Of a DNA stretch of 64,000 nt, positions 34,713-43,541 are shown piece by piece. The translations under genes were made by a program, and so were the position numbers. Below the pieces are notes generated by a model. That model was not told the DNA's origin. It saw only the letters and a program-made list of their open reading frames with translations, and did no database searches. Source of the stretch: JANXUC01 sp964619065 (GTDB lineage: Bacteria; Acidobacteriota; Terriglobia; Terriglobales; Acidobacteriaceae); contig CAZUCC010000001.1 of NCBI GenBank assembly GCA_964619065.1, positions 142,320 through 206,319 on the forward strand. The letters are read 5' to 3'. How positions within the stretch are numbered: the first letter of the stretch is position 1; each line of letters opens with the position of its first letter.

Positions 34713-36139
34713 CAGCAGGCTCCCTGATCTCCATGCCAGTACATGTCCCAGCCGAAGTAGCGGGTTGTGGCTTCGTGTACCGCCGTGGAAACGGAAGAGA
34801 GGTTGGCTGCCACGTGGTGCTCGAATCCCTTCTCGCAGATGAAGTGCAGCAGCTTCTGCATGTTGGGGATTTCCACGACACCCGCGCCGCCGAAAGTATT
34901 CAGCGCATCGTCTGTGAACCTGCCTTCGCCCACGTAGCCGCGCATCTTGCCAGCTGTATCGTCTGTGGAGAAGCGTGCAAAACTCATCTTTTCCGGCTTA
35001 ATAAGGCCTACGCAGGTGCCGAACGTATTCTCCTTGCCGACTGTGCCGGCGATGATTTCCTGAAAGTCCATCTTCACAGAACGAAAGAAATGCTTGGGCA
35101 AGTTTGAGCAATGGAAACAAACGGCTTTATTCGGATCCGAGCCGTAATTATTGTTCCAGTCAAGTAATGCCGAAGGTGTTTCCGAAGCCAAGCGGAGCGC
35201 ATGCATGCCAAGAACGCCGCAAATATCGACCTCGCAAGCACTGGAAAGCAGGCTGTCGCTCATCATGCTCATAACGGTGCACGGCACGACGCCGAGGTTC
35301 TCTTCGATCGACGTCCAGCACTGAACCGCGCTAATCGTTACTTCCGTGGACGACATCCATTGGTCGACGACCGCGCCGAGTTTCGCCATTTTCATCAGAG
35401 CGACAGCGGGCACGCTGCTGGAATCCACATATTTCTTTATGGACGCAAGCTTGGCTTGTGCCAGATCGTCGTTGTCTTTCATGCGCTCAATGCGGCCCAG
35501 CACTTCCGAAAGGTCGAGCGTCTCAATCGAAATCCCCTGGGACTCAAGAATTTTTTCGCTGTAGCGCACAGTGTTAAAGGCGGTGGGGCGCGCGCCGATG
35601 GCGCCCACGCGAAGATTGCGGAATCCGTTGACCACGCGGCACACCCCGGCGAACCACTGGAGATCCTTGGTGAACTCCGGTGAATCCAAAGCCTCCGTGT
35701 GGAGCGTGGTCAGCGAATAGGGGATGCCATATTGCCGCAGATTATTGCAGGCCGACATCTTGCCACAGAAGCTATCGCGGCGGGAGGCAATGGTCATCTT
35801 TGTAGGATCGTCGGGCGTGGCTTGAATGAGTACGGGCACCCGCAGATCCGCCCAGCGCAAGGTATCGGCGATGGCCCTCTCTTCACCAAAGTTCGGCAAC
35901 GTGACGATGATGCCGTCGATGCGTTCGCGATTGCGTTTGAACAGGTCGGCGCAGCGCCGGGATTCCTCACGCGTTTCGACAGCTCCGTACTTACTTTCTT
36001 CCGGGGTAAGGGCCACGACATCCATGCCCGCAGTTCCCAGGACGCGAAGGATCTCCTCCCTGCCACTCTTGGCCAGATGATCAGGAAAGAAGCCACGGTT
36101 GCCCACGATCAGGCCCATGGTCATTTTTTTCGGCGCCAT
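34712..36139 (-). CDS. L-fucose/L-arabinose isomerase-superfamily enzyme, probable arabinose isomerase
   Basis: A 475-residue protein of the FucI/AraA C-terminal superfamily. Segments seen include GLIVGNRGFFPDHLAKSGR (start), GIIVTLPNFGEERAIADTL, CEVDICGVLGMHAL, ALLDWNNNYG and CFHCSNLPKHF. It does not look like classical AraA but lies between araB and araD, so it most likely converts L-arabinose to L-ribulose in the cytoplasm with a divalent metal. A fucose-type sugar remains possible. Confidence 0.85.
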   Translation of the reverse strand: MAPKKMTMGLIVGNRGFFPDHLAKSGREEILRVLGTAGMDVVALTPEESKYGAVETREESRRCADLFKRNRERIDGIIVTLPNFGEERAIADTLRWADLRVPVLIQATPDDPTKMTIASRRDSFCGKMSACNNLRQYGIPYSLTTLHTEALDSPEFTKDLQWFAGVCRVVNGFRNLRVGAIGARPTAFNTVRYSEKILESQGISIETLDLSEVLGRIERMKDNDDLAQAKLASIKKYVDSSSVPAVALMKMAKLGAVVDQWMSSTEVTISAVQCWTSIEENLGVVPCTVMSMMSDSLLSSACEVDICGVLGMHALRLASETPSALLDWNNNYGSDPNKAVCFHCSNLPKHFFRSVKMDFQEIIAGTVGKENTFGTCVGLIKPEKMSFARFSTDDTAGKMRGYVGEGRFTDDALNTFGGAGVVEIPNMQKLLHFICEKGFEHHVAANLSSVSTAVHEATTRYFGWDMYWHGDQGAC

Positions 36140-36166
36140 AGAACTCCCTGTTCTAAGAATGCTGCT

Positions 36167-36382
36167 CTAGGACTCGCGTCCCGGAGAAAATTTGTAGCAA
36201 TAGAACGCCCCGAAGGCCGCGAGAATAGCTCCCCACCATATATTAGCGTGCAGAGGAAATAACACCACCGGACTCGCGGGTGGATGCAGAAGCTCCCAAA
36301 CCCCCGCTCCAGCGATCAGCACACCGTTGACCAGCAGGGACAGACCAATGAAGAACCAAATTGAAATCCCGCTATTATGCAT
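36167..36382 (-). CDS. Small two-span membrane protein
   Basis: A 71-residue protein with two hydrophobic segments (ISIWFFIGLSLLVNGVLIAGAGVW and WWGAILAAFGAFYCYKF). It lies between the symporter and isomerase genes, 31 nt after the former, and could be an accessory subunit of the symporter. No family was recognised. Confidence 0.65.
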   Translation of the reverse strand: MHNSGISIWFFIGLSLLVNGVLIAGAGVWELLHPPASPVVLFPLHANIWWGAILAAFGAFYCYKFSPGRES

Positions 36383-36413
36383 AATGTCACCTAACCTTCC
36401 CGGGAAACACTCG

Positions 36414-38114
36414 TTACCACATCACGATATTCAGAATCACGAGCACCACGCTCACCACGACCCCCCAGAAAATTGGCTTCTGGTAAAGAGGAACGTCTCC
36501 CACGGAGGGCACGGGAGTGAGTCCATAAACAAGGCCGGTAAGTTCGGCGTCGGGCTTCGGTTTCGTTGCCAGACTTACCACCACGGTCACGGTTACGCAC
36601 ACCAGGAATGACCACAGCGCCTGATACATATCCTGAGCCAGTGCCTTGGCATTGGGCGAGAGCGCCACGTACCGCAGTGCCGAAGGATCGAGTTTGACCC
36701 AGGTCCACATGCCGATCGAAGAGAGAGTCCCGCACAGCAATCCCCAGAAGCCGCCTGGTTCGGTGGCTCGCTTCCACAACATCCCGAGGACGACAGTACC
36801 GAATAACGGTGCGATGAAGAAACTGAAGAGCGCCTGCACGTAGTCCATAATGCTGGCGAACTGCATGACCAGGTACGCCGTACCCACGCTGATGAGCACC
36901 CCAATCACGGTCGTCCAGCGACCCATGTTTACGTAGTGATGGTCGTTGGCGTCCTTCTTGATGAGCGCGCGGTAGATGTCATAGGTCCACACCGTGGTAA
37001 ACGCACTGACATTCCCAGCCATACCCGACATGAAGCCCGCGATCAGCGCGGTGATCCCAAGCCCCAGCAGCCCGGGGCCACAGTAGCGAGCGAGCATGAG
37101 CGGAAGAACGTCGTTATAGCTGTGACCTCCCGCTGTAACCGCCGATTCGGCCGTGAGTTTCATCGGAAGAACGGCCAGTCCGAGCAATCCAGGCAGAATA
37201 ACGATGAGCGGTACGAACATCTTGAAGCCCGCTCCGATGATTGGAGCCATCTCCGCGCTGCGGATATCTTTTGCGGTAAGAATGCGCTGCACCACCAGAA
37301 AATCGGTAGTCCAGTAACCCATGGAAAGGATCGCGCCCAAGCCGAACACAATTCCCGTCCAATGGATTCCCATGGGATTGGTGGTGAAGGAACCTAAACC
37401 CGACCAGAGATGAACGTACTCTGCCGACGTTCTCTGCGCGATAAGAACCTTGAGGTTGCTCCAGCCACCGGTTTCATAAAGGCCAAGAATTGGAATCAGC
37501 AGCGCCCCTGCCCAGATAAGAAAAAATTGGAGAACTTCATTGAAAATGGCCGACCGCAGTCCGCCTAATGTGACGTAAATGGTCACCGTTAGCGAGGAGA
37601 CCCAGATACTGAAATTGATGTCCCACCCCAGCACAATCTGCAAGACCTTGGCCATGGCAAACATATTGACGCCGCTCATCAGCACGGTCATAAATGCGAA
37701 AGAGATAGCGGACAGGGCGCGGCTTGATTCACCAAAACGCAACTTCAAATATCCAGGAACGGAATGGGTTTTGGAGATGTAGTAGAAAGGCATCATCACC
37801 AGTGCCAGGAACAGCATGGCTGGAATGGCGCCAATCCAGTACCAGTGTGTGGCGAGAATGCCATATTGGTAGGCAGAACCCGCCCAGCCCATCAATTCCA
37901 GAGCACCAAGATTGGCGGAGAGGAAGCTCAAACCCGCGACCCAGGCCGTCATCTCGCGTCCAGCCATGAAAAAATCTTCGCCTGTGTTGGCCCGGCCTTT
38001 CAGATAGAAACCGATGGCCAGAACCAGTACGAAGTAAAAGGTAATAATCACTCCATCCACGAACGACAAGTGCACGAGCCTCGTTGTTTCGAACAACGCC
38101 ATGGCTGCCATCAT
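36414..38114 (-). CDS. Sodium:solute symporter (SSF family), probable arabinose uptake
   Basis: A 566-residue protein with about 14 spans. It starts with a helix VIITFYFVLVLAIGFYLKGR and continues with EDFFMAGREMTAWVAGLSFLSANLGALELMGWAGSAYQYG (split across the first two spans), typical of SSF sugar transporters such as SglT. Its ATG overlaps the araD stop by 4 nt, so L-arabinose or an arabinose-containing sugar is the likely substrate. Confidence 0.92.
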   Translation of the reverse strand: MMAAMALFETTRLVHLSFVDGVIITFYFVLVLAIGFYLKGRANTGEDFFMAGREMTAWVAGLSFLSANLGALELMGWAGSAYQYGILATHWYWIGAIPAMLFLALVMMPFYYISKTHSVPGYLKLRFGESSRALSAISFAFMTVLMSGVNMFAMAKVLQIVLGWDINFSIWVSSLTVTIYVTLGGLRSAIFNEVLQFFLIWAGALLIPILGLYETGGWSNLKVLIAQRTSAEYVHLWSGLGSFTTNPMGIHWTGIVFGLGAILSMGYWTTDFLVVQRILTAKDIRSAEMAPIIGAGFKMFVPLIVILPGLLGLAVLPMKLTAESAVTAGGHSYNDVLPLMLARYCGPGLLGLGITALIAGFMSGMAGNVSAFTTVWTYDIYRALIKKDANDHHYVNMGRWTTVIGVLISVGTAYLVMQFASIMDYVQALFSFFIAPLFGTVVLGMLWKRATEPGGFWGLLCGTLSSIGMWTWVKLDPSALRYVALSPNAKALAQDMYQALWSFLVCVTVTVVVSLATKPKPDAELTGLVYGLTPVPSVGDVPLYQKPIFWGVVVSVVLVILNIVMW

Positions 38115-38815
38115 TTTGAATCCCTCGGTTGCCCGTAGTAAGCCGTGCTACCGTGCTTTCTTAGAAAATGTTTGTCGTGCAAATGTCGCGAAACCGGGGC
38201 GGCTTCGGGAGCGATCCCAATCGTGTAATAGGCAATGCGGGCCACCGATTCGAGAATCACCGCGTTGTGCGCCGCTTCCGCGGGAGTGGATCCCCAACAA
38301 AATGGCGCATGTCCTGCCACCAGGACCGCGGGAATGCTATCGGTGCCCAACTGATCAAAGAGGCGGCGGATTGCAAGTCCTGTGTTCTTTTCATAGTCAT
38401 TCGCGATCTCTTCCGGCGTCAAATCGGGAGTGACCGGAACCGGTCCATGAAAATAATCGGCATGGGTCGTTCCAAAACACGGTATGGAACGACGCGCCTG
38501 AGCCCATGCGGTAGCAAATTCCGAATGAGTATGCGCCACCCCGCCTGCGTCCGGGAAGCGCTTGTAAATCTCCACATGAGTCGCCAGATCGGAAGAAGGA
38601 CGAAGCGTGCCTTCCACGACGCACCCGCTCAGGTCGGTAACCACAATATCCTCAGCGGACATGGTCTCATAAGGTACGCCGCTGGGCTTGATTGCCACTA
38701 AGCCTTGCTCCCGAGAGATGCCACTGACGTTGCCGAAAGTGTAGAGCACCAGGCCGCGACGGACGAGTTCGAGGTTCGCGTCCAGGACTGCTTGACGCAG
38801 GGTTTGCAGAAGCAT
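38111..38815 (-). CDS. araD: L-ribulose-5-phosphate 4-epimerase
   Basis: A 234-residue class II aldolase/epimerase, close to the 231 residues of E. coli AraD. Metal-binding histidines are in AHTHSEFATAW and VAGHAPFCWG; GNVSGISRE and the Asp/Tyr-rich DYFHGPVPVT segment agree with AraD. It produces D-xylulose 5-phosphate. The start is the ATG at 38815 for family length, with GGAGGGAGA about a dozen nt upstream; an ATG at 38860 is possible. First gene of the operon after the LacI-type regulator. Confidence 0.94.
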   Translation of the reverse strand: MLLQTLRQAVLDANLELVRRGLVLYTFGNVSGISREQGLVAIKPSGVPYETMSAEDIVVTDLSGCVVEGTLRPSSDLATHVEIYKRFPDAGGVAHTHSEFATAWAQARRSIPCFGTTHADYFHGPVPVTPDLTPEEIANDYEKNTGLAIRRLFDQLGTDSIPAVLVAGHAPFCWGSTPAEAAHNAVILESVARIAYYTIGIAPEAAPVSRHLHDKHFLRKHGSTAYYGQPRDSK

Positions 38816-38840
38816 AGATTTCGGCGATCTCCCTCCGCAA

Positions 38841-38874
38841 TGTAAACGTTTGAGTGTCAACAGTAAACGTATTC
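38841..38874. promoter_or_regulatory. LacI-type operator-like sites ahead of araD
   Basis: Two sites with an AAACGT core lie between the regulator stop and araD: TGTAAACGTTTGAG (38841-38854, containing the palindrome AAACGTTT) and GTAAACGTATTC (38863-38874). The reverse complement of the second, GAATACGTTTAC, matches GAATACGTTTGC upstream of the regulator gene in 11 of 12 positions. Confidence 0.55.
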
Positions 38875-38885
38875 TCTCGAACCCG

Positions 38886-39959
38886 TCAACTGAAACCTTG
38901 GGTGCGGCTTAGGTGCCCGTGCCTAGCCTTCCTGGCGTTGAGCCGGGTCGTGCTTTCGGGCACGAAGTGGGTCGACTCCCGCAGTACGAGATGAGTTGTG
39001 AGCTCGTATTCGCTTCCGGTGGCCGAGGAGGGCTCACGCTGTACCTCCGCCAGCAGGGCATGAAAGGCCAGCCGAGCCAGCTCCGCCTGCGACATCTGCA
39101 CTGTGGTCAGAGCCGGCAGTACGAACTGTGCCAGGTGGATGTCGTCAAATCCAATCACGGACAAGTCCTGCGGAATGGAAATCCCCTCCTCATAGCTCTT
39201 GCGCATGACGCCGAGCGCAGTCATGTCATTGGAGCAGAGCACGGCTGTCGGCCGGGTGGGTTTGCTGAGCAACTGACCCAGGGCCGCAATCCCACCCTCA
39301 ATTGTGTGGTTCCCCTCGACGATCAGGTTCCCATCGGCCTCCAGACCCATCTCCTCCATGGAGCTAAGAAAAGCGTCCTGGCGGGCCTGTGCCGATTTCA
39401 AGCGCAAAGGTCCTGCAATAAAAGCAATTCTCTGGTGGTGGAATGCTACGAGGTGTTGCACCGCTTGCCGAATGCCGTGCAGGTAGTCGATGCGAATATT
39501 GCTGACGTGGGGACGCGCCATGCCGATATCGGCGAAGACGAGCGGCACATTCCGCAACTTCAAGTCTTGCAACAGAAATTCTTCCGTGCCGAAGGTCAGG
39601 ACGGCAACGCCTTCGACGCGACGTTCGATCATGCGCCGCACGGCGCTCTCCAAACGTTTGGGATCGTGCCCAGTGGAGGTCAGCAGAATCTCGTAGTCGT
39701 GCTGAACCGCAATTCTCTCGAAGACCTGCACAATCTCTGGAAAAAATGGATTGGTGATTTCAGAGATAATGAGACCGAAGATCCTGCTTTTTCCTGAAAC
39801 GAGCGCGCGGGCCTGGGTATTCGGGTAGTAGCCAAGTTCCTCCACTACTTTCCAGACGCGCTTAGCAAGCTGCGGGTCCACGCTTGGGAGATGATTAATA
39901 GCCCTCGACACAGTTGCCGTAGACACCTTGGCGCGCCTCGCGATTTCGCGGATATCCAT
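38886..39959 (-). CDS. LacI-family regulator of the arabinose locus
   Basis: A 357-residue LacI/GalR protein. The helix-turn-helix reads MDIREIARRAKVSTATVSRAINHLPSV (residues 1-27 in two parts: recognition helix TATVSRAI), followed by the hinge and a periplasmic-binding-like sugar domain (about 60-330, with IFGLIISEITNPFFPEI and LSVIGFDDIHLAQFV). It lies directly upstream of araD on the same strand and shares a candidate operator with it, so repression relieved by arabinose or an intermediate is likely. Confidence 0.92.
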   Translation of the reverse strand: MDIREIARRAKVSTATVSRAINHLPSVDPQLAKRVWKVVEELGYYPNTQARALVSGKSRIFGLIISEITNPFFPEIVQVFERIAVQHDYEILLTSTGHDPKRLESAVRRMIERRVEGVAVLTFGTEEFLLQDLKLRNVPLVFADIGMARPHVSNIRIDYLHGIRQAVQHLVAFHHQRIAFIAGPLRLKSAQARQDAFLSSMEEMGLEADGNLIVEGNHTIEGGIAALGQLLSKPTRPTAVLCSNDMTALGVMRKSYEEGISIPQDLSVIGFDDIHLAQFVLPALTTVQMSQAELARLAFHALLAEVQREPSSATGSEYELTTHLVLRESTHFVPESTTRLNARKARHGHLSRTQGFS

Positions 39960-40006
39960 GGGTCCGGCGGAGAAGACTCACCCAACAAGGCATGCTAGCA
40001 CATAGA

Positions 40007-40018
40007 GAATACGTTTGC
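40007..40018. promoter_or_regulatory. Operator-like site upstream of the LacI-type regulator
   Basis: GAATACGTTTGC lies 47 nt upstream of the regulator start and is nearly the inverse of the site ahead of araD, suggesting autoregulation. Confidence 0.5.
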
Positions 40019-40250
40019 TGCTGGGATTTCACGATGTTTTTGCTGGGTTAGCGCTTTGCGGCGGGGCTTTGCTCTGTTTCAACCTAAGAGCCGCTACTTT
40101 CTTTCTGGACTATATTTGCACGCAGTTTCAACAACGGAGTCGTTCCAAGTGTGCTCAGCTCACGAGTCTGCGTTCGATTACGGGGGCAATACGTAGTGGT
40201 AGTGGTCCCGCTTCGCTTCAAACTGCACCACTACCTACGGAGTAGTCCCC

Positions 40251-40280
40251 TAGTCACGTTCACTGACGGACTGCTATAAT
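40251..40280 (+). promoter_or_regulatory. Promoter of tRNA-Phe
   Basis: A perfect -10 TATAAT at 40275-40280 is preceded after 18 nt by TAGTCA (40251-40256), four of six matches to the -35 consensus. The tRNA begins 85 nt downstream. Confidence 0.55.
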
Positions 40281-40364
40281 TTTTGGATTGCGCGCGACAT
40301 GTCCACTCCATTGCCGTGTGCGCGCGTCGCAGAGTAACCCGCAGCTGTTCCCAACAGCGCATGT

Positions 40365-40440
40365 GGCCAGGTAGCTCAGGTGGTAGAGCGCAGCCCTGAA
40401 AAGGCTGGCGTCGGCGGTTCAAGTCCGTCCCTGGCCACCA
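40365..40440 (+). tRNA. tRNA-Phe (GAA)
   Basis: A complete 76-nt cloverleaf with encoded CCA: acceptor GGCCAGG pairs with CCTGGCC, D-stem GCTC/GAGC, anticodon stem CAGCC/GGCTG with loop CTGAAAA (anticodon GAA), and T-arm GGCGG/CCGTC with loop TTCAAGT. Its 3' part is repeated at 61105-61132. Confidence 0.97.
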
Positions 40441-40441
40441 T
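40414..40441 (+). repeat. Left attachment-site repeat (attL-like) in the tRNA-Phe 3' end
   Basis: 28 bases covering the T-arm, acceptor strand, CCA and one further base are identical to 61105-61132. Bases before and after the block differ between the copies. Confidence 0.75.
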
Positions 40442-40507
40442 GATTCCAAAGAACTTAGGTCAAAGACGTAGTGCCTTACCCAGTCCGCATTCAGTCCGCA
40501 ATCGCGA

Positions 40508-40610
40508 AACGTTTCGAACGCTCTGAGTCTTACGAAAGAAAGAATACCAAGGTTTCTCCGCAGGTGCGGCTTTCCCTTTTCAACCAACCGCGTTGATGTC
40601 TTTGCGCCAT
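40508..40610 (-). pseudogene. 5' remnant of a site-specific integrase gene
   Basis: An ATG at 40610 with AAGGAG 8-9 nt upstream reads MAQRHQRGWLKRESRTCGET then LVFF, which resembles the start of tyrosine-recombinase integrases known from Acidobacteria. The frame meets a stop after LVFFLS; a shift of one frame continues FFRKTQSVRN. The catalytic domain is missing before the tRNA is reached 67 nt further on. Recognition rests on memory of the N-terminal pattern, so it is moderate. Confidence 0.5.
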
Positions 40611-40807
40611 TGTCGTCACTCCTTCCTAATCAAGACTGCCGTTGGAACTAGGTGACGGGACTTATTCCATTTCAAACGAAATGAACTGGAATCTTCCTTG
40701 TCGCTCGACTTCAAGCACTACAGCGTCGCCGGTTTTGAAGGCTCAAGAACTCTGAAGGCAATTGTCAATGGATGTGAAGTGCGCATCGGTGTCCGCCTTT
40801 GTTCAGC
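40611..40807. other. Intergenic stretch inside the island, no gene seen
   Basis: Between the integrase remnant and the DUF4136 gene nothing coding is supported on either strand; it may be further decayed sequence of the element. Confidence 0.4.
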
Positions 40808-41332
40808 CTATTTGCCCGATCTCGGTGGAAAATCCTTGAGCAGCTTGGCGATCGTTTTTTCGAGGTTCTTGTAGTTCTTGTCCGGATCTTTTCCAGGGTT
40901 CAGCGTTTTAGTAACGCTTCCGCGCCAGACCAATTGTTTCCTGGCCGGATCGTAGATGCTGAGAACAAGAGTTCCCACGTCAACTCTGGAAGTTGTTGCG
41001 CGCGCCATGCCCGACCACCGCGGACCCATCGTCCATGCATCGAATTGCCGCTCGTGATCGACCGCTGTCTGGTAGTCGATGTAAAGATCGGAGCTGTTCT
41101 CGCCCTTCTGCAGGCCCTTCTGGGCCAATTGAGTCTCAATCGCACGACGAATATCCTGGTTGACCAACGGATCGCGAGCAGTGGTTCTTTCACTCTCGAC
41201 CCAACGGTACGATTTGTAGGCAGCGAAGTTGGTGTCACGGTCGTAGTTGTACTTGACTTCCTGGGCCGCCAGAGCTGCGGAACAACAGAACAGCATCAAG
41301 GCTGCGGTAAGGCTAAAGGTAGTTTGTCTCAT
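40808..41332 (-). CDS. DUF4136-type exported protein
   Basis: A 174-residue protein with a signal peptide (MRQTTFSLTAALMLFCCSAALA) followed by the DUF4136 pattern KYNYDRDTNFAAYKSYRW, then DIRRAIETQLAQKGLQKGE and SVDVGTLVLSIYDPARKQLVWRG-like segments (the last reads VDVGTLVLSIYDP). Function unknown; such proteins are often envelope lipoproteins, but no lipobox cysteine is evident. Last gene of the leftward efflux operon. Confidence 0.82.
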   Translation of the reverse strand: MRQTTFSLTAALMLFCCSAALAAQEVKYNYDRDTNFAAYKSYRWVESERTTARDPLVNQDIRRAIETQLAQKGLQKGENSSDLYIDYQTAVDHERQFDAWTMGPRWSGMARATTSRVDVGTLVLSIYDPARKQLVWRGSVTKTLNPGKDPDKNYKNLEKTIAKLLKDFPPRSGK

Positions 41333-41358
41333 ATCAGTAACTCTCCTTGCGTATTGGC

Positions 41359-42042
41359 TTACTGCCGGTATTCATAGGTGAAAACGCGAATCTCAAGTTG
41401 TTTTGTGGCCGAGGTAATCACGGCTTTGCCAGGATAATTGGGGCCGTCTCGAAGCTGATCGAAGGCAACCACGATCGAAACCGGGTTGTCATCGAGAAAG
41501 GTGTTGATTTCGGTTTTCACCGGGCGCTTCGCCGCCGGGTCGAAGGTCATAGTCATCGAATCCCCCGCTTTCACGTAATCGCGCATGCGTATGCGCACAT
41601 GGCTGCTGCCTGCGCCAGTGGTGACTTCAGCTTTCGAGATTGCTTCCTGCAGTTTCGCAGGATCAGTTCCGGGATAACGGCTTGCCAGCGCCGCCAGGCG
41701 TTCGATGTAATCTCGCATCTTTTCCTTCTCTTCCTCGATCTTTTTGGCGATAAGCCGATGGCCAGGACCGCGGCGAGGTGCCTCAGGCGCCGTCTGGCTC
41801 TGATCGAGCGGAATGCTCACGCGCTCTCCCGCGGCGTTGTAATGGATTTCGTCTACCTTAGTGTTCTTGAATTCGCCCTGGTAGTAGGTCTCCGTTCTCT
41901 GCTTGTACGTGTATTGCCGGACCTGCTTGTTGTTGGTTGCCATAGCCTCCATCAGATTGGCGACTGGCACTTGAGCCACGGCTACGCTGATGGGTAGCGA
42001 GGCAAGCGCTGTTAAGAGAGTTGCTTTCCATTGCTGATTCAT
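41359..42042 (-). CDS. Exported hypothetical protein
   Basis: A 227-residue protein with a signal peptide (LLTALASLPISVAVAQ) and a repeated-strand body (QVRQYTYKQRTETYYQGEF, VDEIHYNAAGERV), a charged helix (KKIEEEKEKMRDYIERL) and a C-terminal beta-rich part (AKRPVKTEINTFLDDNPV). It resembles outer-membrane-lipoprotein-sorting-like folds only loosely. It lies 26 nt before the DUF4136 gene and likely acts with it in the envelope. Confidence 0.65.
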   Translation of the reverse strand: MNQQWKATLLTALASLPISVAVAQVPVANLMEAMATNNKQVRQYTYKQRTETYYQGEFKNTKVDEIHYNAAGERVSIPLDQSQTAPEAPRRGPGHRLIAKKIEEEKEKMRDYIERLAALASRYPGTDPAKLQEAISKAEVTTGAGSSHVRIRMRDYVKAGDSMTMTFDPAAKRPVKTEINTFLDDNPVSIVVAFDQLRDGPNYPGKAVITSATKQLEIRVFTYEYRQ

Positions 42043-42162
42043 ACTTTCGTTCCTCCAAAGATGTTGCTTTCAATTTGTCCGCGAAAGCGGCGGCATTCGC
42101 ACACTACGGCGTTCTTTCGGGAATTGTGTCTCCCGGGTGAACGACGCTACGTTTATTCGTTT

Positions 42163-43470
42163 TTAGGCCACGACTTGGCCGGTTAGCTGAATATTCGAGG
42201 CCTCATTGTTCTGGATTTCCAGCAGGCTGCCGAGCAGGTCGCAGGCGCGTGCTGTGCCATTTTCGTTGCGCACTTGCTTGCCAATCGCTGCAGCGCGCTG
42301 CCCGTAAGTCTTGCTATCGAGCAGGACTTGGATCTCACGTGCGGAGACGTTGGCGTTGTAGCGTTCGCGCGGAATACTCCGTGCCATACCCAGACGCACG
42401 AGCCGCGCAGCGTTATCTGGCTGATCGTGACCATAGTGAACAACAAGCGTTGGCCGACCCGACCGCATGGACTCGCCTGTCGTACCGATTCCACCCTGGT
42501 GTACCACCACACAGGCGCGTGGAAATACAGCGGAGTGCGGCGCATATTGGACCGCTATCACGCCGGGTGGAAGTGGATGTTTAGGCTGATTTTCCGGATC
42601 GCGTCCAACCAGCAGCACGGCGCGGCGGCCCAGGCGCTTCGCGGCCTCCGCACTCTGTTCGTAGAAATCTCCCGCAGCGCCGACTGCCGCTGAACCGAGC
42701 GTGAAAACGATAGGTGGTTCTCCGGAATCGAGAAATCTCTGCAACTCCGGTGTGTTGCCATTGTTGTGGCTGAGGAATGGAAAGCCTGTAGCATGTGCAT
42801 TGGCGGGCCAGTCAGGCTGAGGTGCCGCCAGCACGGGTGAAAACAGACCTAGTGCCAGATGCGGCGAGTGCCCCCACAACAGGGGATTCGGCGCTGGTGA
42901 GAGGCCAAGTTCCTTTTCGAACTCACGAAATGGTTTCCATATTGGCTCGAACATTGCTGCGATCAGTTTTAGGAGAACGTTCTGCAGCCCAGGGCCGAAC
43001 GACGCTAGCCTTTCAGCGAAAGGCAGCCCTGAGAACACCGGCGGATCGTATGCCGAGCACATACTCATGGGCGCAACCGCGACGGACGCCCAGGGACATC
43101 CAGACTTGCGTGCGAAGAGAAGAGCCGCTACGACAATTGGATGAATGACCAGCAAGTCAGCATCCGCCGCCGCTTTCGCCGTATCCTCGTACGAATCACG
43201 CAGCGCGGGCAGGATAATGTCGCAAAACAGGTAGCGCCCTCCGGTTCGACGGTCCATAACGCGACGAAGAATACTCGGATCAGAGACGTCGACGTCCGGA
43301 CGCACCGGATGGAATGCAATCTCCTCAGCTTCGATCAGCCTGCGGTAGGACGGTGAGGTTGCCACCACAGGAGAGTGCCCCCGGCGTTTCATCTCCCGAG
43401 CGAGGGCGAGAAGCGGATAAAGATCGCCCAACGAACCAAATGTGCAAAATACGATGCGCTTTCCAGACAT
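42163..43470 (-). CDS. UDP-glycosyltransferase-like (GT1/MGT) enzyme
   Basis: A 435-residue GT-B protein. The N-terminus RIVFCTFGSLGDLYPLLALA and the C-terminal donor-binding motif QYAPHSAVFPRACVVVHQGG followed by GTTGESMRSGRPTLVV match the GT1 family that glycosylates macrolides, sterols or other small molecules (the His-x7-Gly-rich block is intact). In an efflux operon it may modify a toxic compound before export; this is inference. Confidence 0.9.
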   Translation of the reverse strand: MSGKRIVFCTFGSLGDLYPLLALAREMKRRGHSPVVATSPSYRRLIEAEEIAFHPVRPDVDVSDPSILRRVMDRRTGGRYLFCDIILPALRDSYEDTAKAAADADLLVIHPIVVAALLFARKSGCPWASVAVAPMSMCSAYDPPVFSGLPFAERLASFGPGLQNVLLKLIAAMFEPIWKPFREFEKELGLSPAPNPLLWGHSPHLALGLFSPVLAAPQPDWPANAHATGFPFLSHNNGNTPELQRFLDSGEPPIVFTLGSAAVGAAGDFYEQSAEAAKRLGRRAVLLVGRDPENQPKHPLPPGVIAVQYAPHSAVFPRACVVVHQGGIGTTGESMRSGRPTLVVHYGHDQPDNAARLVRLGMARSIPRERYNANVSAREIQVLLDSKTYGQRAAAIGKQVRNENGTARACDLLGSLLEIQNNEASNIQLTGQVVA

Positions 43471-43541
43471 AAAATCTCGTGCTCCTTATTAAAATGTGCA
43501 GTTTCATTCGCACCGAGCAGCTTGTGCTCATGCGCGACAGT

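Larger units (their letters stand above)
39960..40364. other. 405-nt intergenic stretch with operator, hairpin and tRNA promoter
   Basis: No gene is supported. It holds the regulator promoter region on the left, an inverted repeat GGTAGTGGT / ACCACTACC at 40198-40206 and 40227-40235, and the tRNA-Phe promoter on the right. Confidence 0.5.

Noticed and set aside
40231..40587. Minus-strand open frame of 118 codons across tRNA-Phe
   Set aside because: It runs antisense through the tRNA and its promoter; the product has no protein-like pattern.
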